Source: Desulforapulum autotrophicum HRM2 (lineage in GTDB: Bacteria > Desulfobacterota > Desulfobacteria > Desulfobacterales > Desulfobacteraceae). Taken from it: DNA of 64,000 bases. The stretch is taken from NCBI RefSeq assembly GCF_000020365.1, contig NC_012108.1:2108001-2172000 (forward strand). Direction: 5' to 3'. A program made the translations under genes and the position numbers. Numbering within the stretch: position 1 is the stretch's first letter; the number at the start of each line of letters is the position of its first letter. Shown in pieces: positions 1-10,168 of this stretch. The notes under the pieces are model-generated. The model did not search any database. It had not been told where the DNA came from and worked only from the letters and a program-made list of their open reading frames with translations.

Positions 1-2407
1 ACGATATTCGGCTGAAGAAGGTAAGGGCCTGGTTGGCCGTCATGTCAAGGACGTCGGCAATGCTCTTTCCCTTATACTTAATTGCCAGGGTCTCCCGGTT
101 GTAACGTTTCCCCTTGCACAGGTCGCAGGTGACATAGACATCGGCGAGAAAGTGCATCTCGATCTTGATGATGCCGTCACCTGAACATGCCTCACACCGG
201 CCACCCTTGACGTTAAAGCTGAATCGGCCCGATTTGTAACCCATGGCCCGGGCTTCCGGGGTTTTGGCAAAGATTTCCCTGATAAAGGTGAATATGCCCG
301 TGTAGGTGCCAGGATTGCTCCTTGGGGTTCGTCCGATGGGCGATTGGTCAATGTGGATCACTTTATCAAGGTAGCGAAGCCCGGATACCCCAGTGTGCTT
401 TCCAGCCGGAAGCCTTGAGCGGTATAGGCGGTTGGACAGAAGTTTGAACAGGGTGGCAAGCACCAGGGTGGATTTCCCAGAGCCGGACACCCCTGTGACG
501 CAGGTAAAGCAGCCCAGGGGAAAGGACACATCAATGTTTTTAAGGTTGTTGGTGGAGGCGCCCGTGATGGTGAGGTTCTTCCCATGACTCGTACGTCTGT
601 GGGTGGGGACCTTGATTCTTTTTTTGCCGGAAAGGTAGTCCCCGGTAAGGGAATTTTTTGCCTTTAGAAGTTCCTGGGGCGTACCTGAAAAGACCACCTC
701 TCCCCCCCGGATGCCGGCTCCTGGACCCATGTCGATGATGTGATCTGAGGTCAGCATGGTCTCCTCGTCGTGCTCGACTACAAGCACGCTGTTGCCCATA
801 TCCCTGAGGCTTAACAGGGTGTCCAGCAGCCGTTTGTTGTCCCGCTGGTGGAGCCCGATGCTGGGTTCATCCAGCACGTAAAGGACCCCTGTGAGTTTGG
901 AGCCTATCTGGGTGGCAAGCCGGATGCGCTGGCTTTCACCGCCGGACAGGGTTGTGGCCGAACGGTTCAGGGTTAGATAGTCGAGGCCCACGCTTGTGAG
1001 AAAACCGAGGCGAGCCTTGATCTCGTCAATGATTCCCTTGGCAATTACCTTTTTCTGACCGGTAAATGTCAGGTTGTTGAAAAACTTTTCTGCTTTTTCA
1101 ACGGACATGACCGTGATTTCAAACAGGGTTTTGTCTCCCACCCGAACGGCGCTTGACGCTTTGTTGAGTCTTGTTCCCTTGCATCCTGAACAGGAGGTGA
1201 AGTTCATGTACTGTTTGATCTCTTCCCGTGACTGGTGGGAGTCGGTTTCGTGGTAGCGCCGTTTCAGGTTGGGAATGATCCCCTCATATTTTTTTGTGTA
1301 GGTGATGCGCCGTCCTTCCTTTTCAAAGTAGAAGGGGATCTCTTTTTTGCCGGAGCCGGCGATCAGGACCTTTTGAAATCTGGTCGAGAGTTTGGAAAAG
1401 GGGGTGTAGATATCCTCGTTGTAAAACGAGGTCAGGGCGTCGAGGAATTCGGCAAACTGGACGGAATCTTTTCCTGCCCAGGGAGCGATGGCACCTTCTC
1501 TCAGGGAAAGTTCACGGTTTGGGATGATCAGGTCCGGGTCAAACTCGGTGACCGTTCCAAGTCCGTCGCATTTGGGACATGCCCCCTGGGGGGAGTTGAA
1601 CGAAAAGCTTGCAGGCACAAATTCAGGGTAGCTTACTCCACAGGTGACGCAGGATGATCGCTCGCTGAAAAAAATTTCCTGGTTGTCTGCAAGGGTGAGG
1701 ACAACTGCAACCCCGTTGGCAAGGGTGAGGGCAAGTTCCAGGGAGTCGGAGAGCCTTGTTTCAATGCCGGGTTTGACAATCAGCCGGTCCACCACAGCCT
1801 CAAGCTTGTGCTTAGCAGTCTTTTTGAGCTGGGGTAAGTCGTCGGTGCCATGGATCACCCCGTTGATTCTGACCCGGGCATATCCCTCTTTCTTGAGCTG
1901 TTTCAGCGTTCGTTCATGGGTTCCTTTCTGATCGGAGACCAGGGGGGCAAGGATGATGATCTTTGACCGTTCAGTAAGGGCCATGACCCGGTCAACCATC
2001 TGGTCGATGGTCATGGCAGTGATGGCAAGGCCGCATTTGTGGCAATAGGGGGTCCCCACCCTGGCAAACAAAAGGCGCAGGTAGTCGTATATCTCAGTCA
2101 CCGTGCCAACGGTGGATCGTGGATTGTGGCTTGCTGTTTTCTGTTCGATGGAGATGGCCGGCGAGAGGCCGTCGATGAAATCCACATCGGGCTTTTCCAT
2201 CTGGCCCAGGAACTGGCGGGCATAGGTGGAGAGCGACTCCACATACCGACGCTGGCCTTCGGCATAGAGGGTGTCAAAGGCAAGGGTTGATTTGCCGGAC
2301 CCGGAAAGGCCGGTAATGGTGACCAACCGGTTTCTCGGGATCTCCACATTAATGTTCTTGAGGTTATGTTCCCGGGCGCCCCGGATGATTATTTTGTCTG
2401 CTGTCAT
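1..2407 (-). CDS. uvrA: UvrA excinuclease ABC subunit A, 3' end cut by window edge
   Basis: Damage-recognition ATPase of nucleotide excision repair; acts as a dimer with UvrB on DNA. About 802 codons are present; the family is usually about 940 aa, so the C-terminus lies beyond position 1. The start ATG at 2407 overlaps the pdxA stop (ATGA), and the first residues read [19 protein letters not shown], followed by a Walker A (GLSGSGKST). At the left edge the same frame reads [18 protein letters not shown], preceded by a cysteine-rich zinc-finger region (CEAC, CDLC), as in UvrA. The frame at 88 matches that at 2407, which argues against a net frameshift. Translationally coupled to pdxA, which is an unusual partner for uvrA but a common kind of arrangement. 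Confidence 0.95.
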   Translation of the reverse strand, partial: MTADKIIIRGAREHNLKNINVEIPRNRLVTITGLSGSGKSTLAFDTLYAEGQRRYVESLSTYARQFLGQMEKPDVDFIDGLSPAISIEQKTASHNPRSTVGTVTEIYDYLRLLFARVGTPYCHKCGLAITAMTIDQMVDRVMALTERSKIIILAPLVSDQKGTHERTLKQLKKEGYARVRINGVIHGTDDLPQLKKTAKHKLEAVVDRLIVKPGIETRLSDSLELALTLANGVAVVLTLADNQEIFFSERSSCVTCGVSYPEFVPASFSFNSPQGACPKCDGLGTVTEFDPDLIIPNRELSLREGAIAPWAGKDSVQFAEFLDALTSFYNEDIYTPFSKLSTRFQKVLIAGSGKKEIPFYFEKEGRRITYTKKYEGIIPNLKRRYHETDSHQSREEIKQYMNFTSCSGCKGTRLNKASSAVRVGDKTLFEITVMSVEKAEKFFNNLTFTGQKKVIAKGIIDEIKARLGFLTSVGLDYLTLNRSATTLSGGESQRIRLATQIGSKLTGVLYVLDEPSIGLHQRDNKRLLDTLLSLRDMGNSVLVVEHDEETMLTSDHIIDMGPGAGIRGGEVVFSGTPQELLKAKNSLTGDYLSGKKRIKVPTHRRTSHGKNLTITGASTNNLKNIDVSFPLGCFTCVTGVSGSGKSTLVLATLFKLLSNRLYRSRLPAGKHTGVSGLRYLDKVIHIDQSPIGRTPRSNPGTYTGIFTFIREIFAKTPEARAMGYKSGRFSFNVKGGRCEACSGDGIIKIEMHFLADVYVTCDLCKGKRYNRETLAIKYKGKSIADVLDMTANQALTFFSRIS

Positions 2408-3426
2408 CGGTTGATACGGTTCGCACCGGTGATTGTGGCCTGGAGGGCGGCCATTTTGATTGCGGCAATAAGGCTTGACGGGTCAGCAGTTCCTCGCCAG
2501 GCAATGTCGTAGGCCGTGCCGTGGTCAACCGACGTTCGGATGATGGGCAGTCCCAGGGTGGTGTTTACCCCATCGCTGAAGTGGATCATTTTAAAAGGAA
2601 TGAGGCCCTGGTCGTGGTACATGCAGACGACCGCATCAAATTTGTGGTTGGCGGCATTGAAAAACAGGGTATCCGGCGGAAAAGGGCCAGACACCGTTAT
2701 CCCTTTGGATCTTGCCTGTTCAACGGCCGGGGCAATAATTTCCAGTTCTTCGCTGCCGAACATGCCGTCCTCGCCGCCATGGGGATTGAGGCCTGCCACG
2801 GCAATCCTGGGTTCAGGGATGCCGAATTTGGTTTTCAGGGTCTCTGAGGTGAGGCTGATGGTTGCCAGGATCTCAGCCTGGTTCAGCCTTGCGGAAACTT
2901 CACACAGGGGGATATGGATGGTCACAAGGACCACACGGAGTCGGTCACCGGCCATCATCATGGCCACCCTTGGAGTGTGGGTCCTGTCTGCAATAAGTTC
3001 GGTATGACCGTGGAATTTTGATCCGGCAAGCTTCATGGCGGTTTTGGTGATGGGACAGGTGGCAATGGCCTGAATTTTCCCGTCCATGGCAAGATCCACG
3101 CCCGTGGTGATGTAGTCGATCATTGCCTTTCCGGTGCCAGGGGTGGGGTGTCCGGCCAGAAGGGTCGCAGCATCAAGTCGGGACAAGGGTACAATATCCA
3201 TGGTACCGTGGCAATATTTTCCGCCTGCCGGGGTGTCGGTTGTGTGGACATCCATTCGGGCGGATTTCAGGTCAATGGCCCTTTCCATCACGCCTTCATC
3301 ACCAAGCACAAGGGGACGGCAAACAGTGTAAACGAATGGATCATCAAGGGCGGAAACAATGATTTCCGGCCCGATACCCACGGGGTCCCCCATTGTGATG
3401 CCGATAACAGGACGGTTGTCAGTCAT
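2404..3426 (-). CDS. pdxA: 4-hydroxythreonine-4-phosphate dehydrogenase PdxA
   Basis: NAD-dependent dehydrogenase of the DXP-dependent pyridoxal phosphate pathway. 340 aa, normal for the family. Visible signatures: N-terminal [13 protein letters not shown], the metal-binding histidines in FHGHTE and [11 protein letters not shown], and the C-terminal [11 protein letters not shown]. The start is supported by GGAG about 10 nt upstream. It overlaps uvrA by 4 nt, so the two are probably one transcript. Nothing odd is seen in the protein. Confidence 0.96.
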   Translation of the reverse strand: MTDNRPVIGITMGDPVGIGPEIIVSALDDPFVYTVCRPLVLGDEGVMERAIDLKSARMDVHTTDTPAGGKYCHGTMDIVPLSRLDAATLLAGHPTPGTGKAMIDYITTGVDLAMDGKIQAIATCPITKTAMKLAGSKFHGHTELIADRTHTPRVAMMMAGDRLRVVLVTIHIPLCEVSARLNQAEILATISLTSETLKTKFGIPEPRIAVAGLNPHGGEDGMFGSEELEIIAPAVEQARSKGITVSGPFPPDTLFFNAANHKFDAVVCMYHDQGLIPFKMIHFSDGVNTTLGLPIIRTSVDHGTAYDIAWRGTADPSSLIAAIKMAALQATITGANRINR

Positions 3427-3999
3427 GGAAAAGTGCTCCTTTGGATGTCTTGCAGGTTGCCGGAAATAATGAGCTGTTTTACTGAAAATTAAAAATAAAT
3501 CATACTACCGGCTGGAATCTGTGTAAACAAAAAATCCAAAAACATACCCTGGAACAGGTTCAACGGGATGGATATTGTGAAACCATTGAAAAATCATACC
3601 CTTTGGTAGAATAGGGCTGAAATAATAAAAACAGAAGCTATGAATAGAAAACAGGAGTAATTTAAAGGAAACTATTTTTTTAAAAGGGGGTGGTACTTGC
3701 CGAAACTATGATTATTACATGAAAAATGAGCCCATTGGGGAAGTTGCTGTAATTAAAGCTAAAAAAAATGTTTCACGAAAATAAAGTCTGTAAAATCAGT
3801 GGGTAATGCCTTGGTGTGAATCAGAAACTAATATTTCCCTAACAAAGGATTATCCGATTTGACTTGGGGGGGCAGATGAAATACAAAGAGTTTCATTCCG
3901 ATTAACCTTAAAATTCGATATTGGTCTAATAACCCGTGAATACACACTTTCCGGGTGAAATGTTAGCCATCAGGCGTAAAAAGAGAGATATAAAATTCC
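3427..3999. other. 573-bp AT-rich divergent intergenic region
   Basis: Lies between pdxA (minus) and the dnaA paralogue (plus) and must hold both promoters. It is clearly richer in A/T than its surroundings. I searched by eye for DnaA boxes (TTATNCACA on either strand) and found no convincing cluster; a single TTATCC at about 3849 is the nearest match. No ORF with a good ribosome binding site is seen. Confidence 0.5.
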
Positions 4000-5409
4000 A
4001 TGGAGCAATACTGGGAACGAGTAAAATCAGAGATGAAACATTCTTTGCCGGACCATAGCTATCGAATGTGGATTCAACCCATGGGGTATCAGGCGTCAGG
4101 CAGCAATGAAGTGACATTGTCATGTCCCAATTCATTTTCAAAAAAGCGTATCAAGGAGAATTACCTTGCAGGGATTGAGGCACAGTTTACAAAACTGGGC
4201 CTGGGCCAGATAAAAATTGACCTGATGGTCGAAACCAAGGGCGTTAAAAAGAAGGCCTCCAAGGCTGCAACCCAGCCTGTAAATGGTGGAGAGTGTGAAA
4301 CGCCATTATTAAGCTTTCCGCGGCGCCCCAGCCGACCCATGCAGATGGCACTCCCGGGGTTGAACATCAGATCGGACAGCGGCAGGATGCTCAAAAAGGG
4401 GTATACCTTTGATCGGTTTGTGGTGGGGGATAATTCCGATTTTGCCTATTCTGCGGCCCTGTCCCTGGCCCAGACCTCGTCGGTGAACAACGGTGCCATC
4501 TATCTTTTGTCGGATACAGGGCTTGGCAAGAGCCATCTTTCCCAGGCTGTGGGTCACCATGTGATTTCCCAGGGATTCTCTGACAAGGTCTACTACGTGA
4601 CGGCCGAGGATTTTACCAATGAAATGGTCTCGTCGATTAAAAATAACACCATCAACGGTTTCAAGGAAAAGTATCGGAGGAAATGCGATGTGCTGATCCT
4701 TGAAGATGTGCATTTTCTTTCCGGCAAGGACGCCACCCAGAAGGAGCTTGCCATGACCCTGGATTATCTCATGGATGCTGAGAAAAAGATCATCTTCAGC
4801 GGTTGCTATCTTCCCGACGACATTCCAAAGATGAACGAACAGCTTAAATCAAGGCTCACCCTTGGCATGGTCACAAAGATTGACCCCCCAAATTTCAAGA
4901 CCCGGGTGAAGATCCTTAAGAACAAATCAAAATATGACGGGTTTGTCATTCCCAACGATGTTACCGAGTACCTTGCCCAGGAGCTTTGTGACAATGTCCG
5001 CCAGCTTGAGAGCGGCCTCATGGGGGTGGCCAGAAAAAGCGCCCTCCTGGGTGAAAAGATTGATATCAACCTTGCCAGGGGCGTACTGTCAACCATCTCC
5101 AGGAACAAAAAGAACATCACCGTTGATGTGATCAAAAAACTGGTGTGCAGCGAGTTCAGCCTTTCCGAAAAAGAGCTGGTCTCCACCTCAAGGAAACAAA
5201 CTGTGGTCAAACCCCGGCAGATGGCCATCTTCCTTGCCAGAAAATATACAGACCAGCCCTTGAAGACCATTGGCAGAAGTTTTAACCGCTACCATGCCAC
5301 GGCCATTTACTCGATAAATGCCGTGGAAAAGAAGCTCAAGCAGCAGGGTGGGTTTACCGAGCAGATGAATTATCTGTGTCGAAAGATTGAATCTGGAAAA
5401 GCCCTATGA
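4000..5409 (+). CDS. DnaA-family replication initiator paralogue
   Basis: 469 aa with the full DnaA layout: domain I (residues 1-75, with W24 and the SCPNSF stretch), a basic linker, an AAA+ domain with Walker A SDTGLGKSH (171-179) and Walker B DVLILEDVHF (230-239), and a C-terminal DNA-binding domain (about 375-465). Known DnaA proteins carry R-D-H-T-T-V in the DNA-box reading helix; here the matching stretch is R-Y-H-A-T-A (430-435). Walker B has Glu-Asp where Asp-Asp is usual. There is no dnaN, recF or ribosomal L34 gene alongside, so this is probably not the oriC-linked dnaA. Weak AGAGAG about 12 nt before the ATG. The gene overlaps glcD by 4 nt. It could be a second initiator or a DnaA-like transcription regulator. 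Confidence 0.8.
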   Translation: MEQYWERVKSEMKHSLPDHSYRMWIQPMGYQASGSNEVTLSCPNSFSKKRIKENYLAGIEAQFTKLGLGQIKIDLMVETKGVKKKASKAATQPVNGGECETPLLSFPRRPSRPMQMALPGLNIRSDSGRMLKKGYTFDRFVVGDNSDFAYSAALSLAQTSSVNNGAIYLLSDTGLGKSHLSQAVGHHVISQGFSDKVYYVTAEDFTNEMVSSIKNNTINGFKEKYRRKCDVLILEDVHFLSGKDATQKELAMTLDYLMDAEKKIIFSGCYLPDDIPKMNEQLKSRLTLGMVTKIDPPNFKTRVKILKNKSKYDGFVIPNDVTEYLAQELCDNVRQLESGLMGVARKSALLGEKIDINLARGVLSTISRNKKNITVDVIKKLVCSEFSLSEKELVSTSRKQTVVKPRQMAIFLARKYTDQPLKTIGRSFNRYHATAIYSINAVEKKLKQQGGFTEQMNYLCRKIESGKAL

Positions 5410-6782
5410 CAGACCTTGACTCCCTGTATAAAGCCATTGAAAAGGTAACAGGAAAGCAAAGGATTACCCGGGAGCCTGAAGAGCTTGTCTGTCATTCGTT
5501 TGATGCAACGGGGCGATCAGTTGTCCCGGATATCGTCGTTTTTCCCGCAGCTACCCTGGAGGTGTCAAAGATACTTGAGATCGCCAGCAGCTATAAGGTA
5601 TGCGTAACTCCACGGGGAAGCGGCTCTGGCATGACCGGAGGCACCCTGCCCATGGGCGGCGGTATCGTCATGGCCATGGGCAGGATGAACCGTATTCTTG
5701 AAATTGATACTGAAAATCTCATTGCCAGGGTGGAGCCGGGGGTTGTCACCGGTGATCTGCACCGGGCCGTTGAACAGCGGGGATTGTTCTATCCGCCGGA
5801 TCCTGCAAGCGCTTCGTTTTGCACCATTGGTGGAAATATCGGCGAATGCGCCGGTGGTCCCAAGGCCGTTAAGTATGGTGTGACCCGGGATTATGTCCTG
5901 GGGCTTGAGGCCGTTCTGCCGTCGGGCCGGATTATCCACACCGGTGTTAAAACGGCCAAGGGGGTGGCAGGTTATGACCTCACCCGCCTCATCGTGGGCT
6001 CTGAAGGCACCCTTGCCGTTGTCACGGCCGTTACCCTGCGGCTTATTCCCCTTCCCGAGGCGGTTAAAACCATGGCCGTTGTATTTGACAGCATCAAAAA
6101 GGCCGCTGAAACCGTGTCGGGCATTATCCGGGAATCTGTGGTGCCAAGGTGTGTGGAATTTTTAGACCGGGCATCCATCGACTGTGTTAGAAAGGATGTC
6201 AAGCTTGACCTTCCCGGTACCGTTGAGGCGATTCTCATCATTGAGGTGGACGGCTCCCGGGAAACCGTTGAGGTTGATGCCCGGAAGGTCGAAGCCTATT
6301 GCCACAAACAGGGGGCGTCCGCCGTTGTTGTGGCCGGGACCCCTGAAGAGGCGGCTGAGCTCTGGAAGGCCAGGAAGGCGCTGTCTCCTGCCATGTTTAA
6401 AATAGCGCCCAACAAGATCAATGAAGATATTGTTGTTCCCATCAACCGGATTCCCGATATGGTGGCAAAAATTGAGTCCATCAAAAAGAGCTCAGGCCTT
6501 ACCGTTGTCAGCTTTGGTCATGCCGGAGACGGGAATATCCACTGCAACATCATGTATGACAAAAGGGACAAGGATCAGCTCAAAAGGGCTGAGGCAGCTG
6601 TGGACGCGCTTTTTGACGCAACCCTTAGTCTGGGCGGAACCATCACCGGTGAACACGGGGTTGGCATTACAAAGAAACCTTACCTTTTAAAGGAGGTAGG
6701 GCCGACGGAAATAGAGATCATGCGGGGAATAAAACAGGTCTTTGATCCCGGGAATCTGTTGAATCCCGGGAAGATTTTCTAG
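5406..6782 (+). CDS. glcD: FAD-linked oxidase, glycolate oxidase GlcD / D-lactate dehydrogenase type
   Basis: 458-aa flavoprotein of the FAD-binding-4 plus FAD-oxidase-C family that oxidises 2-hydroxy acids such as glycolate or D-lactate. The FAD-binding segment is visible as PRGSGSGMTGGTLPMGGGIV (about 77-96), and the C-terminal domain has FGHAGDGNIHCN and TGEHGVGITKK. The ATGA overlap with the DnaA paralogue stop means translational coupling. No glcE/glcF or iron-sulfur subunit is adjacent, so the electron acceptor and exact substrate cannot be told from this window. In sulfate reducers such enzymes are commonly lactate dehydrogenases. Confidence 0.9.
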   Translation: MTDLDSLYKAIEKVTGKQRITREPEELVCHSFDATGRSVVPDIVVFPAATLEVSKILEIASSYKVCVTPRGSGSGMTGGTLPMGGGIVMAMGRMNRILEIDTENLIARVEPGVVTGDLHRAVEQRGLFYPPDPASASFCTIGGNIGECAGGPKAVKYGVTRDYVLGLEAVLPSGRIIHTGVKTAKGVAGYDLTRLIVGSEGTLAVVTAVTLRLIPLPEAVKTMAVVFDSIKKAAETVSGIIRESVVPRCVEFLDRASIDCVRKDVKLDLPGTVEAILIIEVDGSRETVEVDARKVEAYCHKQGASAVVVAGTPEEAAELWKARKALSPAMFKIAPNKINEDIVVPINRIPDMVAKIESIKKSSGLTVVSFGHAGDGNIHCNIMYDKRDKDQLKRAEAAVDALFDATLSLGGTITGEHGVGITKKPYLLKEVGPTEIEIMRGIKQVFDPGNLLNPGKIF

Positions 6783-7018
6783 TGCATCCTGGCTGGAAAA
6801 AAGTCAAGGGTCAGAATATGATCAAAAATGTCTACCTTTGGGTTCTGGCTCTGTTCAATGGCACATCGGATGGAGCAAGAGCAGTAATTGGTGCATATCT
6901 TATCGTCCCGGCTGAACTCCCCGAAACACTCAAGATCGTCCCTTGAGTCGTCAATTGTTGAATCGTCTACCAGAATATCATCCGTATCAATAAATTTCAT
7001 TTTGTATTCCATCTTCAT
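6779..7018 (-). CDS. Small cysteine-rich hypothetical protein
   Basis: 79 codons or fewer, convergent with glcD (the two stops overlap). The protein is acidic at the N-terminus (DTDDILVDDSTIDDSRDD) and then has a cysteine cluster CTNYCSCSIRC, which could bind a metal or cluster. The start is uncertain: three in-frame ATGs lie within the first seven codons, and none has a strong ribosome binding site. I do not recognise the family. It is kept because codon composition and the patterned cysteines look non-random. Confidence 0.5.
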   Translation of the reverse strand: MKMEYKMKFIDTDDILVDDSTIDDSRDDLECFGEFSRDDKICTNYCSCSIRCAIEQSQNPKVDIFDHILTLDFFPARMH

Positions 7019-7066
7019 TGTTTGATGTAAGGTTGGTGGGTAATATAATCAATCCAGGGAAGGTGG

Positions 7067-8725
7067 TCAACCTGTTTGTTGCCTGATCATGGATTCAAGT
7101 CGGCTCACAAGGGGTTTCAAGGTCTCGGGACGTGTAGCCGAGACAAGGGACCCCTGGTTTAAAAGCCAGGGGTTGTCAAAGTCGGCAAGCGCTATTTTGT
7201 CCTGTTTGTTGAACACGTACAGGACAGGCGTTTTTTCAAGGCCGAGTTCCTTTAGAATACGTTCAACCGAACCCATCTGTTGCTCGTACCTCGGGTTGCT
7301 GATGTCAACCACGTGGAGGAGAATATCGGCATCCTCAAGCTCCTCCAGGGTGGCATGGAATGCTTCCATGAGTTCCTCGGGAAGGTCCTGGATAAACCCC
7401 ACGGTATCGGTGATGATCACCTCGAGATCCTTTGGAAACCTCAGTCGCCTTGATGAGGGGTCCAGGGTTGCAAACAAACGGTTTTCGGCAATGATCTCGC
7501 TCTTGGTCAGGGTGTTAAGAAGGGTTGATTTCCCTGCATTGGTATAGCCGACAATGGAGATCACGGGAATGCCCCTGCGGTTTCTCTGGGAGCGCTGCTG
7601 GGAGCGCTGCTTTCTGATTTTCGAGATATCCTTGGACAGTCGAGTGATTCTATCCCTTACTCTCCTGCGATTGATCTCAAGCTTGGTTTCCCCTGGTCCC
7701 CTGCCGCCGATACCGCCGGTGAGTCTTGACATGGCTGTGTTCTTGGTGGCAAGTCTGGGCAGGAGGTACTTCATCTGGGCAAGCTCCACCTGGAGTTTGC
7801 CCTCCCGGCTTTTGGCCCGTCGGGCAAAAATGTCAAGGATGAGCTGGGTCCTGTCAATAACCTTCATCTCTACAAAGTCGGTGATGGACCGAATCTGGGA
7901 GGGGTTGAGCTCCCTGTCAAAGACCAGCATTGTGGCATGTTTTTGAAGGGCACGGATGACAAGGTCGGCAAGTTTTCCCCGTCCCACCACAAATTTAGGA
8001 TCAATTTTTTTTCGTCGTTGAAGGGCCGTATCCAGCACCTTTATGTTCGAGGAGCGACAAAGTTCCTTGAGTTCGTCAAGGGAGGCCACGGCATCTTTCA
8101 CCTGGTCGGTGAAGATGTTGATCAACAGGGCCTTTTCTTCGCCTGTTTCCACGGTGTAGCTTGCGTCCTGCCTGGCAAGCTCGTCTTCGATGGCCAGGAT
8201 TCTTTCCAGGCAGCCAATGTTGAGATCGTCCTTTGAAAGGGGCGCCATGGGTGCACAGGGCTCATCTCCGTCTCCTGGAAGAATGTGGCTGGAATAAATG
8301 GTGATGGGCGGTGTCCGGTTTTGATCTGTCTTGCCAATACCCTTGGGGGTGAAAATTGAGACCGCGGCCATGAAGTCAAGGCGCAACAGTGCAAGATCGG
8401 TGAGGTCGTCCCGGGTGAGGTCCGTCTCATTCAGATGGGTATGGATGCACCTTAACCCCTTGAGACGGCCGGGAAGGGTTCTAAAGTCCGGGGTGTCAGG
8501 GATAACGATCCTGTGGGGTTCTCCGGCAATGACATGGACGGTTTTGCCGTTCCTTGCAATGAGAACACCGACCTGGCGGCGGATATCCGTTGATACGGCA
8601 ATCAGGGCATCAAGCTGATCCCTGGAGATAAGGTCTTCCGGTGTTGTGTTGAACAGGTAGAGATTCTCAAGAGCCTTGATCTGGTGGGCGGAAAGGCCGG
8701 TGGTGGAACCAAAGATTTTTTTCAT
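7067..8725 (-). CDS. hflX: GTPase HflX
   Basis: Ribosome-associated GTPase that splits stalled or heat-damaged ribosomes. 552 aa, longer than the roughly 430-aa core, with an N-terminal extension (about residues 1-180) as in long HflX forms. The HflX glycine-rich linker RLTGGIGGRGPGETKLE precedes the G domain, with G1 GYTNAGKST, G3 DTVGF and G4 NKQDK all visible. Its ATG overlaps the dnaB stop (ATGA), so it is the last gene of the ribosomal protein/dnaB transcript. Confidence 0.95.
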   Translation of the reverse strand: MKKIFGSTTGLSAHQIKALENLYLFNTTPEDLISRDQLDALIAVSTDIRRQVGVLIARNGKTVHVIAGEPHRIVIPDTPDFRTLPGRLKGLRCIHTHLNETDLTRDDLTDLALLRLDFMAAVSIFTPKGIGKTDQNRTPPITIYSSHILPGDGDEPCAPMAPLSKDDLNIGCLERILAIEDELARQDASYTVETGEEKALLINIFTDQVKDAVASLDELKELCRSSNIKVLDTALQRRKKIDPKFVVGRGKLADLVIRALQKHATMLVFDRELNPSQIRSITDFVEMKVIDRTQLILDIFARRAKSREGKLQVELAQMKYLLPRLATKNTAMSRLTGGIGGRGPGETKLEINRRRVRDRITRLSKDISKIRKQRSQQRSQRNRRGIPVISIVGYTNAGKSTLLNTLTKSEIIAENRLFATLDPSSRRLRFPKDLEVIITDTVGFIQDLPEELMEAFHATLEELEDADILLHVVDISNPRYEQQMGSVERILKELGLEKTPVLYVFNKQDKIALADFDNPWLLNQGSLVSATRPETLKPLVSRLESMIRQQTG

Positions 8726-10092
8726 TCGTATCCCTGATAGGACTCTCTGGCAAGTTCCTCAAAACGGGTATAAGCACCGATGAATGCCATATGGGCCGTT
8801 CCAATGGAGCCGTTTCGGTTCTTGGCAATGATGATTTCAGCCTTGCCCCGGTTGGGGTTGTTTTCTTCTTTGTTGTACACCTCGTCCCGGTAGATAAAGG
8901 CGATGATGTCTGCATCCTGCTCCAGGGCGCCGGACTCACGAAGGTCGGACATGAGCGGTCGTTTTTCGGCCCGTTGTTCGAGCATTCGATTGAGCTGGGA
9001 AAGGGCGATCACTGGAATTTCAAGCTCCTTGGCCAGGGCCTTCAGGTTCCTTGAAATTTCAGCAATCTCAAGGTCCCTTCTGTCCGAGTGGAACGGGGCC
9101 TTCATGAGCTGGAGATAGTCAATGATCACAAGGCCGAGACCCTTTTCCATCTTGAGTCGCCGGCATTTGGCCCGGATCTCCAGGGACGAAATGTTGGGGG
9201 TGTCATCGATGAAGATGGGTACCTCGTTGAGGATGCCTGCGGCATCGGTGGCATTCTGCCAATCTTCCTGGCTGATGAATCCGGTCCTCAGGCGGTTGGA
9301 GTCTATCCTTGATTCAGAGGTCAACAGCCGCATGGACAGCTGATCCTTTGACATCTCAAGGGAAAACACGGCCACGGGCACCCGTTCTTCAACGGCTACG
9401 TTTCTGGCAATGTTCAGGGCAAAGGCGGTCTTGCCCATACTGGGTCGTGCCGCAAGGATGATGAGGTCGGATTTTTGAAGGCCGGAGGTCAGGGAATCAA
9501 GCCGTGAATACCCGGTGGATAGCCCTGAAAGTCCACCCGACGATCCCTGGCGTTCTTCCAGGGTGTCGATGTTCATGTCAATGAGCTGGCCAAGGGATGA
9601 AAACGCCTGGCCCCCCTTTGATTCGGAAATTTTAAACACCTGGTTTTCTGCAAAATCGATGATGTCCTCAAAATCGCCCCGGTCCTTGAGGCATCGCTCG
9701 ATGATCGCCGATGCACTGGAGATCATGGCTCTGAGGGAGGATTTGCCTTTGATAATCTTTGCGTAGTGAACCGCATTGACGGCCATGGGAGCCGAATCGG
9801 CAATGGATGCAAGCAGTGCTGCACCGCCTGAAGATTCGAGTTCGTCCTTTTCCTTGAGGCGTGTGGCCACAGTGACAAGATCTGCGGGCTCATCCTTTGA
9901 AAATAGTTCGAGTATGGCGTTGAAGATTCGCTTGTGGGCCTTTTTATAGAAATCTTCAGGCTTTAAGAGGTCAATCACATCAAAAAGGTTTTCATTGTCA
10001 ATGAGGACGGCGCTGAGCAACGCCTCTTCCGCGTCAATGTCGTGGGGAGGAACCTTGGTGAGCAGGGGGTCTTTGTGGGGCGTTTCTTTCAT
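8722..10092 (-). CDS. dnaB: Replicative DNA helicase DnaB
   Basis: Hexameric 5'-3' helicase of the replisome. N-terminal primase-interacting domain begins at VPPHDIDAEEALLSAVL; the RecA-like domain has Walker A ARPSMGKTAFALN and the DnaB motif SQLNRMLEQR...SDLRESGALEQDAD. The frame opens at 10194, inside rplI, but that extension would translate through a perfect stem-loop at 10122-10152 and does not resemble DnaB. I therefore place the start at the ATG at 10092 (MKETPHKDPLL), although no strong ribosome binding site is visible there. It overlaps hflX by 4 nt. Confidence 0.93.
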   Translation of the reverse strand: MKETPHKDPLLTKVPPHDIDAEEALLSAVLIDNENLFDVIDLLKPEDFYKKAHKRIFNAILELFSKDEPADLVTVATRLKEKDELESSGGAALLASIADSAPMAVNAVHYAKIIKGKSSLRAMISSASAIIERCLKDRGDFEDIIDFAENQVFKISESKGGQAFSSLGQLIDMNIDTLEERQGSSGGLSGLSTGYSRLDSLTSGLQKSDLIILAARPSMGKTAFALNIARNVAVEERVPVAVFSLEMSKDQLSMRLLTSESRIDSNRLRTGFISQEDWQNATDAAGILNEVPIFIDDTPNISSLEIRAKCRRLKMEKGLGLVIIDYLQLMKAPFHSDRRDLEIAEISRNLKALAKELEIPVIALSQLNRMLEQRAEKRPLMSDLRESGALEQDADIIAFIYRDEVYNKEENNPNRGKAEIIIAKNRNGSIGTAHMAFIGAYTRFEELARESYQGYE

Positions 10093-10121
10093 ATCGGGAA
10101 AGGCATTACCTTTGTGGGTTT

Positions 10122-10152
10122 GGGATAATCCGCCATGGCGGCGGATTATCCC
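10122..10152. promoter_or_regulatory. Perfect 13-bp stem-loop between rplI and dnaB
   Basis: GGGATAATCCGCC, a 5-nt loop ATGGC, then the exact reverse complement. There is no U-run on the minus-strand transcript, so it is not a simple intrinsic terminator. In the rplI-dnaB mRNA it sits about 30 nt before the dnaB start and could act as an mRNA processing, stability or attenuation element. The role is inferred; the symmetry is seen directly. Confidence 0.6.
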
Positions 10153-10168
10153 AAGCGTGGCAATTATG

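Noticed and set aside
3427-3999. Chromosomal origin (oriC)
   Set aside because: No cluster of DnaA boxes and none of the usual neighbours (dnaN, recF, gyrB, rpmH).
4309-4713. 134-codon ORF on the minus strand inside the dnaA paralogue
   Set aside because: Entirely inside a well-supported gene on the other strand; no motif and no ribosome binding site.
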